From Haplomitrium mnioides (lineage: Eukaryota; Marchantiophyta; Haplomitriopsida; Calobryales): a stretch of DNA of 26,411 nt. A program made the position numbers and the translations under genes. Positions 20,058 to 26,411 of this stretch are shown piece after piece. The DNA lies in the NCBI GenBank assembly GCA_049999725.1, contig JBNGIS010035078.1, positions 1 through 26,411 on the forward strand. The letters are read 5' to 3'. The notes beneath the pieces were generated by a model. The model was not told the DNA's origin, made no database searches, and saw only the letters and a list, made by a program, of their open reading frames with translations. How positions within the stretch are numbered: the first letter of the stretch is position 1; each line of letters begins with the position of its first letter.

Positions 20058-20460
20058 TGAACGGCTTACTAAAAGCTTGATTAGTTCCAATGGAATTAAA
20101 AGCTCAACAATAATTTGAAGCACCTTGCATCTAGATGGTATGGTTGATGAGAATTCTTGTAGAATGTTGGTAGACTGTGGAAGTTCTGAAAATTTTATGT
20201 CATTATATTTTGCGAAGAAAATCAAAGAAAAAACTTTGCATGTCAATAGAAGTTTGTAACTATGACCAATTGCCAAAAACATGAGGTGTTCTACTTGCAC
20301 AAGACATTTTTTTAAGGATTGGCAAAGAGTATGAGAAATCTATGGACTTTTTTATCGCATTCGTACAATATGACAATTTTTTAGCTTGCTTTGGCTTGAG
20401 GATTGATCTGATCAAGTTGATTGAGCAACATGACAAATTCAAGTTGTTGTTTTAATAGAG
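20058..20460 (+). pseudogene. outer element protease
   Basis: LDGMVDENSCRMLVDCGSSE at 20131-20190 is the aspartic protease active-site region (VDCGSS, catalytic Asp at 20173), followed by NFMSLYFAKKIKEKTLHV. It is collinear with the inner element's protease. Stops follow shortly and the C-terminal half is only faintly readable. Confidence 0.75.
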
Positions 20461-20499
20461 AAAGAGTTGCATATCTTTGCTAAGTGAATCAAGCCTATC

Positions 20500-21240
20500 A
20501 TAGACTTGAATAAGAAGGGAGGAAATTTTATACCTCAATGATTGATGATATTTTGAAGGAGTTTTCATATGTGTTTCCATATGATTTGCCAAAAACATTA
20601 TCAGATAATCGAAGAATGCCCTTTTCGATTGAGTTGATACCAAGAAGTGCACTTTATAATGAGTCTATATACCGATTATTGCCAAAAGAGTTGGAAGAGC
20701 TTTGGAAGACCTTGACGAATCTTCTTGAGAAGGATTTCATTCAATATAGCATTTCTTTTTGAGGGGCACTAGTACTCTCTATACCAAAGAAAGATGGTGG
20801 ATTTCATCTCTCTACAGATTATCGCAATTTGAATAGTCAAACAATAAAGAACACTTATCTTTTACCACGTATTGATGATTTGTTTGATTGATTGAGTGGT
20901 GCATAATTTTTTTCCAAGCTGGATCTTTGAAGTGATTATTAGCAAATTTCTATCAAGCTAAGTAATGTGCCAAAGATAGCTTTTGCACAAAGTATAGGCA
21001 TTTTGAGTGGAAGGTCCTTACATTTTATCTTACTAATGCTCTGGCCATATTCATGGATCAAATGCATCAAATTTTTTATGGGCTATTAGATAAGTCAGCT
21101 TTGGTATTCTTAGATGACATTCTTATTTTTAGTAAAATTGAAACTGAGCATCACGATCATTTGAAAGAAGTATTGCAAAGGCTGTGCAATTGAAAGTTTT
21201 AGTGCAACAGATACAAGTGTAAATTTTAGAAACAAGAGGT
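20500..21240 (+). pseudogene. outer element reverse transcriptase
   Basis: [88 protein letters not shown] and SKLDL-stop-SDYQQISIKL are the successive RT blocks. VFLDDILIFSK at 21104-21136 is the F.DD catalytic motif, intact. Stops lie at about 20759, 20887, 20926 and elsewhere, with a frameshift in the thumb region. Confidence 0.87.
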
Positions 21241-21869
21241 TACTTACCTAGAGCAAAAGAGGTGTGCGAACGACATCAAGATGGAAGAAGATAAAAGTTA
21301 GGCTATCACAGAGTGGCCAACACCAAAGGAAACAAAGGACATAAGAGTCTTCAATGGATTGGCAAGCTTCTATCAATGATTCATTCATTATTATGTACAT
21401 ATTGCTGCACCACTTATAGATTTGCTAGGTAAAAAGATCAATTTTCAATAGATCGCCAAAGAGCAAGCAACATTTCAACAACTCAAGGATATAGTCTCTT
21501 CTCATTCTATTCTACAGCAATATGATCCAAAGACATAATGTATAGTTGATTTTGATGCTTCTAATTTTTCTATTAGAGAAGTTTTGTAGCAAGAGTTTGA
21601 GGATGGACTTCATCCAATTTCCTTCATGTCATGTCGAATAAATGTGCGGGGGAGAATTTATTCTACAAGTGATTGAGAGCAATTAGAAATAGTTTATGTT
21701 TAAAAAGTGTGGAGACACTCTCTTTTGGGAAGGCCTATACTTATGTGCACAGATAACAAGCCATTGTTACAAGCGATCCACTTGGAAAATATAACAAGTC
21801 GATATCATCGATGAGAAGATCAATTGTAACTCTTTGATATCAAGCTAGAGTACAAGCTTGGAGGGTTCT
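21241..21869 (+). pseudogene. outer element RNase H
   Basis: ITEWPTPKETKDIRVFNGLA leads into CIVDFDASNFSI (about 21540), HPISFMSCRIN, IYSTSD-stop-EQLEIVYV, VWRHSLLGRPI and MCTDNKPLLQA (about 21745), which are the D, E and D strands of gypsy RNase H. Stops replace several Gln, Trp or Lys codons. The following K-EYK-GG strand is interrupted by the solo LTR at 21870. Confidence 0.83.
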
Positions 21870-22727
21870 TGTAATAGTACAAGCATTATGTTGTGCTATT
21901 TATATGAAAATAAAGAAGAGTGAAGAAAGTGGTAGAGGGTCACCTTTAGTGTAATAGTACAAGCATTATATGGTGTTATTTATAAGTGAATAGAAAGTAG
22001 TGAAGGTAGTGGTAGAGGGTCACTTTTAGGGTTGATTTGAGATAAGATTATTTACCTTCAAAGTTACTTCTAGTGTTTTTAGGGTTGAAATTAGAAGTGA
22101 CTTCTAAGTTAGCAATTTTAGGGTTAAAATTGGAAGTGACTTGTAAGTGAAGAAAGACATATGACACCTCCTTCTCTTGTATGAATAGATGTATAGCCCC
22201 ACTCCTTATTCTGGAGGTCCTCTCAAATCACTTAGTTTCTTTGGTTGCTTGGCATTTTGCTTACACTCTTAGTCTTAGCTTGGGTCTTGAGTTGTATAAC
22301 TCTACTAGAGTTATCTTGTTGTGGCTTTGCTTGCTTTATTGGCATTTGGTTGAAGAACTCTATTAGAATTCACTATGAGTTTCTACTCATTTGGATTTGG
22401 TCACTAAAATTCTTTAGCATTTAATGTTGATTTAAGATAAGATTACTTGCCTGCAAAGTTACTTCTAGTGTTTTTAGAGTTGAAATTGGAAGTGATTTGA
22501 TCTCCTTCTCTTGTATAAATAGAAGGGCCTCACAGCCACTCTCATCATTTTGAGTTCCTCTCAAGTCATTTGGGTTCTTTGGTTGCTTGGCTTTTGCTAA
22601 CACTCTTGGTCTTAGCTTGGGCATTGAGTTGCATTTGCTTGCTTTATTGGCATTTGGTTGAAGAAATCTATTAAAGTTTACTATGAGCTCTTACTCATTT
22701 GGATTTGGTTCTTGATATTCTTTTATA
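21870..22727 (+). repeat. solo LTR, itself split by another LTR
   Basis: 21870-21949 is the first ~80 bases of an inner-family LTR (TGTAATAGTACAAGC...) and 22425-22727 is the rest, resuming at TTGATTTAAGATAAG exactly where the first part stops. Flanks GTTCT (21865-21869) and ATTCT (22728-22732) are a one-mismatch 5-bp target duplication, and taking one copy away keeps the host coding frame in length with the conserved EYKPG...LSRR region. It ends TATA rather than TACA. Confidence 0.8.
21950..22419 (+). repeat. solo LTR nested in the solo LTR
   Basis: Full-length LTR starting TGTAATAGTACAAGC and ending CTTTAGCA. Flanks are TTTAG (21945-21949) and TTTAA (22420-22424), a one-mismatch 5-bp duplication. 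It is of the inner-element LTR family (GGCATTTGGTTGAAGAACTC block), not the outer one. Confidence 0.82.
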
Positions 22728-23755
22728 ATTCTGCACCATTCTTGGTGCATTGTCACGAAGGCCAGATCATCGAGTGAATACAATGGTAGTGTTTAACATT
22801 AGCATATTACATGTGGATAAGCAACTACTGGAAGTTATCGCAAAAAACTATAAGAAGATGTTTTTTAAGTCTCATTCGAGCACGATTGGCCGTCAAAGAT
22901 AGTGAGATGGCATTCTCTATAGAAACCATCAAGTATATGTTCTACAAGATGGTATGTTTCGAATGGCTTGTTTATAAGAAGCGGATGACATTCCCATGTT
23001 ATGGTATCTTGGAGTAGATAAAACTACGGAGCTACTTCAGCATACTTGGTGGTGGGCTAACTGGGCTTGAGATGTTCGTGGTTTTGTTGGTTTGTGTGAA
23101 AGTTGTTAACAAAATAGAGCTTCTAATAAAAAACCACAAGTACTTCTTCAACCACTACCAATTTTTATTGCTCGTTGAGAAGATGCAAGTTTGGATGTTG
23201 TCACTTCACTTTCAACTACTCATTGTGGGTTTACTAATATTGTGGTGTTTGTGGACAAGCTGAGCAAGCAGATTCATTTAGCACCAACAATTGATACAAA
23301 AGATGCTCCACAATTGGCAAAAATTTACTTTGATACTATCTTCCATCATCATGAAATGCCCGAGGCGTTAATTATGTCTACTTCTTGTCAATCTCAAATA
23401 GATGGGAAAATAGAGCGTGCTAAACGCAAAGTGGAGGATATGCTTTGTGTGTTCATCAATGTTCATCACACCGATTGGGTAGTTTTTTACCGACAGTGGA
23501 GTTGCCTACAACAACTCCAAACAAACAGGTAATGGGCTTTCTCTTTTTCTTTCTTAATTCAGATCAACATCCTCTTATTTCAAATGGTTTGCTTTCTTCT
23601 TCTTCTTCCAATGTTCTAGGTATTTCTACCTTTTTGTCTTATTTATCTTCTTCTTTGCAAGATGCTCGTAATCATCTTACTGTTGCTCAAAATTGGCAAA
23701 AACAATATGCCAATAGTCATCGTCATGATTTCTCTTATATTTTAGATGACTAGTT
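22728..23755 (+). pseudogene. outer element integrase, second catalytic Asp deleted
   Basis: ALSRRPDHRVNTMVVFNISI, MLWYLGVDKTTELLQHTWWW and CESC-stop-QNRASNKKP (zinc-binding half-site near 23094) precede SLDVVTSLSTT with the first catalytic Asp at 23194. FVDKLSKQIHLAPTID and YFDTIFHHHEMPEALI follow, then an abrupt jump near 23370 to MSTSCQSQIDGKIERAKRK, which holds the catalytic Glu. The block with the second Asp (DRDPRFT...LGTKLY, about 27-30 residues, present in the inner element) is missing, so the enzyme is dead. Confidence 0.85.
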
Positions 23756-24199
23756 ATGTTTTCTACTTACAGTCTCCTATTGTTTTTAAATACGCAAGTA
23801 TGTAAGTTATCTCGTATGTGGATTGGTCAATTCTCTATTTCTCAAGTTATTTCTCTCGTTGCTTATAAACTTGATCTTCCTCTTTATATGAAGATTCATC
23901 TTATGTTCCATATCTCTAAACTTAACCTTTTTGTTCCTAAGTCATCTTCTTTTCTAAATCTTGTTCAACTTTATCCTTCAACTATTGTTTTTAATGATCA
24001 TGAAGAATTTGAAGTAGACTACATTCTGGCAAAAAGAGTTATCAAGCAAGGGCAACATCCACAAGTTCAATGCAAGGTTTTGTGGAAAGACTATCCACTC
24101 TATGATGCTATTTGGAAACCTTATTCAAACCTTGAGAATGCTCAAGAGACTATTCAATTATTTGAAAGTTGTGGTAATAAGAAGAACGTCATTGATTAG
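23756..24199 (+). pseudogene. outer element integrase C-terminus with chromodomain
   Basis: An open frame of 147 codons: SRMWIGQFSISQVISLVAYK, KLDLPLYMKIHLMFHISKLN (GPY/F-like region), then EEFEVDYILAKRVIKQGQHP, VQCKVLWKDYPLYDAIWKP and SNLENAQETIQLFESCG, a complete chromodomain (aromatic positions Y, W and W kept). It is the best preserved part of the element and ends at the natural stop next to the PPT. It is detached from the rest of pol by the stop at 23753. Confidence 0.85.
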
Positions 24200-24212
24200 A
24201 AGGCGGAGATTA
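24198..24212 (+). other. polypurine tract of outer element
   Basis: AGAAGGCGGAGATTA overlaps the pol stop and lies directly before the LTR start TGTAATAATAC, as needed for plus-strand priming. Confidence 0.75.
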
Positions 24213-24673
24213 TGTAATAATACAAGCATGATCTTGTGCTATTTATAAAAAAAATACAAAGGAGTGAAGGAAGTGGTAGAGGGTCACTTTTAGGGTTGAA
24301 CTGAGATAAAACTACCTATTTTCAAAGTTACTTTTAGAGCTTTTAGAGTTGAAACTAGAAGTGACTTCCAAGTGATTACTTTTAGGGTTGAAATTAGAAG
24401 TGACTTCCAAGTGATCATTTTAAGGTTGAAATTGGAAGTGACTTGTAAGTGAAGAAAGAGGGATGAAAAGTTTGTCTCTTGTATAAATAGAAGGGTTTCA
24501 TAGCCCCACTCTTTATTTGGAGGTTCCTCTCAAAACAATTTGGCTCGTTGGTTGTTTGGCTTTGGCTTTAACACTTGGCTTTCACTTGCTTATTAGCCTT
24601 GAGTTGGAGAACTCTATTAGCGTTATCTTGGAGTTGCTACTCATTTAGAAGTTGGTCTTTGAGTTCTTTTACA
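24213..24673 (+). repeat. 3' LTR of outer element
   Basis: 461 bases, TGTAATAATAC...CTTTTACA. Contains TATAAATAG at 24482 and three ~41-base GGGTTGAAATTAGAAGTGAC units (24340-24450) where the 5' LTR has two. Followed by CCAAG. Confidence 0.88.
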
Positions 24674-24811
24674 CCAAGTCTCCATGAGAAGAGTTACTTG
24701 TGGTTTAAGATTATAAGATAATTGTAGCGCCTTGCCAAGACTGATTATCATAAAAGCCTTTATACATTTCAAACATTTCAATAATAGTTTACTCTTTAGA
24801 TTAATTTCCAT
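24674..24811 (-). pseudogene. copy B upstream exon part beyond the gypsy insertion
   Basis: From ATG at 24811-24809 the minus strand stays open to the CCAAG at 24674: MEINLKSKLLLKCLKCIKAF, then ISLGKALQLSYNLKPQVTLL. If one CCAAG and the gypsy element are taken out, the same frame continues at 14939 for about 40 more codons (KLFLQQYLLLVQKINDITF) to a stop at 14820. A frame open on both sides of a target duplication suggests the element landed in an exon. The protein segment is not recognised, and its link to the BAH-like module is by strand and adjacency. Confidence 0.4.
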
Positions 24812-25045
24812 CTTGATACAAAGTGAAACATAGGTTTTTGTTTTAAGGTTTAGCTTTCATTTTGATATAGAGTGAGGCATAAGTTTTGCTTCCATATTAG
24901 TTGCTATCTTAATATTGAGTGAAGTTGCATAGGTGGTTTATCTTCTATCTTAACTTCCATTTTAATTTAGAGTAAGGGTCTTAAAAGACAAAAGTTGAGC
25001 AAAACATGATTTTAATTTCCATCTTGATATATAGTAAAGCTAACA
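24790..25045. repeat. degenerate tandem repeat
   Basis: Four to five diverged units of about 60-75 bases share TTCCATCTTGATATAGAGTGAAGCATAGGTTTT-like text (starts near 24805, 24863, 24945 and 25016). On the minus strand each unit contains ATCAAGATGGAAATTAA, so the ATG proposed for the adjacent exon lies in a repeated unit. Confidence 0.55.
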
Positions 25046-25956
25046 AACAATTAAGTAGCTATAAGTTAATGCTTGGGAAGTATAGATAGGCTAAACTTAA
25101 AGGGATAAATAATCCATATAAGTAAGGTAAAGAGAAAAAGTATACACATAACTAACAAAGAAACAAGAGATTTCCCTCAATACGAAGAGATTGACAACAA
25201 ATAAAAACACACCACAGATAGTCAACATCAACTTAGACTACAACCTTAATAATGTAGGTACATTTCTTGTACAAGTAGTCTTATTTTTAATAAGGAAGTC
25301 ATTTATAAAGTGTGTTGCTTTCTCTTACATCTCTAAAACCTCTCCTTCCAAGACGGATGGAAAATATTAACCTTTTGGCTCCATATACATTCGTTTCAAC
25401 TTGAAGATTTTGCAAGCTATATTACGTAAAAGGTGGTTTCAAGATGGTTCCCAAGCCTACCTAATGATAGATTGCCTTTGCTATTGAAAACATCAAACAT
25501 CTTGCCACAAACTTCATACCAAGATTTATTTTTCAACAATTTTCTCTCTTAATCTCACCAAAAATAGTAAATATCTATAGCCTTCTCACTAAAGAACAAT
25601 ATTTCATATAGAAATCAACATACTAATAAATGCATCTCTCAAGAAAATCTTTCATGTTGTTTTCTAACTCAAATGGATACAAGAATGTTTTGCTCTAAAT
25701 TATATACAAGAAGAATCCTTGCTTTGCATACAAAAACTTCTTTCTCTTTCAATTCCTTTCTAAAACCTCCTTCAATGTCATCGCATGATCAAGGTAGGTA
25801 AGGTTGAAAGAGAAAACCAGTGTGGCATGTTAGGGAAGCTAACTAGTCTAAGACTTTGATAAATTGCAAGCCACATTGGTTTATCACCATCCATGAAAAG
25901 CTCTCATGCTTGAATAATCATCTTCTTATTTCTATTTGTCAAATGAAGATTCTAAA
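25046..25956 (-). other. mostly unrecognised, weak minus-strand coding remnants
   Basis: No intact frame. Two minus-strand stretches look coding-like: about 25893-25783 (DGDKPMWLAIYQSLRLVSFP) and about 25535-25430 (WYEVCGKMFDVFNSKGNL, then LGRLGNHLETTF). They could be further 5' exons of the copy B lineage or of another element. No family is recognised. Confidence 0.25.
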
Positions 25957-26411
25957 ACAACCGCTAATTTGAACCAGGAACAAGCTACTCAGAACAAGAA
26001 CTTTTTTTTTGGGGAAAATTGTGATTTTTCATATCAAAAAACATCAAAAACGAGGTTAATTTTTAAAAACAAAAAGTACATGAGTTTTTTGGGTTTGTTT
26101 TTTGCCATTTCAGCAACCATAATAGAGCAAAAGTCAAATTTTTTATGCAAAATCAATCAATATTACTAGTTTTTACGAAAACCTTTGAAAACTTGAATTT
26201 GTTTAAAATCATAACAATTACGGTAAGTTTTCATCAAAAAATTACATTTATCATTGTGATTTGTTGGAAAAATATTACAAAACACAAAGAAAAAACCTAA
26301 GGGGACTAGAAGTCAAGGGAATGAGTTTGCAATGGTAAACAAAACAAAAAACAAAAATAAAACTTGCATCGATTTAGGAGGTTCAATTAAAACGTCAAGA
26401 AGAAAGGAAGC
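25957..26411 (-). repeat. second copy of the copy B intron block
   Basis: 25957-26200 aligns with about 12000-12240 in the same orientation (AACAAGAACTTTTTTTTTGGGG, CATGAGTTTTTTGG, TATGCAAAATCAATCAAT). The match begins near the position matching the exon border of copy B, and the ParB exon itself is absent next to it. 26251-26411 is AT-rich with no further recognised feature, and the repeat may continue past the window. Confidence 0.55.

Larger units (their letters stand above)
14945..24673 (+). mobile_element. outer chromodomain Ty3/gypsy retrotransposon, degraded
   Basis: Order of parts is LTR, PBS, gag with zinc knuckle, protease, RT, RNase H, integrase, chromodomain, PPT, LTR. Integrase after RT/RNase H and a C-terminal chromodomain mark a plant chromovirus. 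CCAAG occurs just before 14945 and just after 24673, a candidate 5-bp target duplication. About 4.6 kb of the span is later insertions (16282-20057 and 21870-22727). Stops and frameshifts occur in every domain, so it cannot act on its own. Confidence 0.88.

Noticed and set aside
16277-20062. Target duplication for the inner element
   Set aside because: TTAGT and TGAAC do not match. The nesting is supported by domain order instead.
20022-20300. 92-codon minus-strand open frame
   Set aside because: Antisense of the outer element protease region and the LTR end.

Overview
This window looks like intergenic DNA from a large, repeat-rich plant nuclear genome. A gymnosperm is plausible, but that is inference: it rests on the diverged nested chromodomain Ty3/gypsy elements, long AT-rich introns, and a decayed G-type lectin receptor kinase of the plant HCD-type subclass. 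No intact gene was found. Everything recognisable is a pseudogene, a mobile element or a tandem repeat. There are no bacterial features, and I saw no tRNA, rRNA or CRISPR.

Layout. 1-2063: a lectin receptor-kinase pseudogene (553-1713) with a purine-rich or G-rich minisatellite directly against each end. 2064-3640: no convincing gene. 3645-6175 (+): copy A, a 5'-truncated copy of a gene family that I read as a ParB-like domain joined to a beta-class DNA amino-methyltransferase. 6176-9204: AT-rich DNA, minisatellites, a coiled-coil coding remnant and a (CT)n tract holding a 10-N gap. 9205-14944 (-): copy B of the same family in inverted orientation. It carries methyltransferase, linker and ParB-like modules and, across a 2 kb intron-like stretch, a module with a BAH/SH3-like look. 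14945-24673 (+): a degraded chromovirus-type Ty3/gypsy element inserted into copy B. 24674-24811 (-): the continuation of the copy B exon on the far side of that insertion. 24812-26411: degenerate repeats, weak coding remnants and a second copy of a copy B intron block.

The gypsy region is a set of insertions within insertions. The outer element (+) has LTR, PBS, gag with zinc knuckle, PR, RT, RNase H, INT, chromodomain, PPT and LTR. It is interrupted twice. A 3.8 kb relative on the minus strand (16282-20057), which has lost its RT core and RNase H, sits between zinc knuckle and protease. A solo LTR (21870-22727), which itself contains another solo LTR (21950-22419), sits between RNase H and integrase. 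Near-perfect 5-bp duplications support both solo-LTR insertions.

The most interesting content is the ParB-like/methyltransferase family. It is present at least twice, has introns, carries the same palindrome-rich minisatellite in the same intron of both copies, and may include a chromatin-reader-like module. Both copies are broken. The family assignment comes from motif order read by eye and needs a profile search to confirm.
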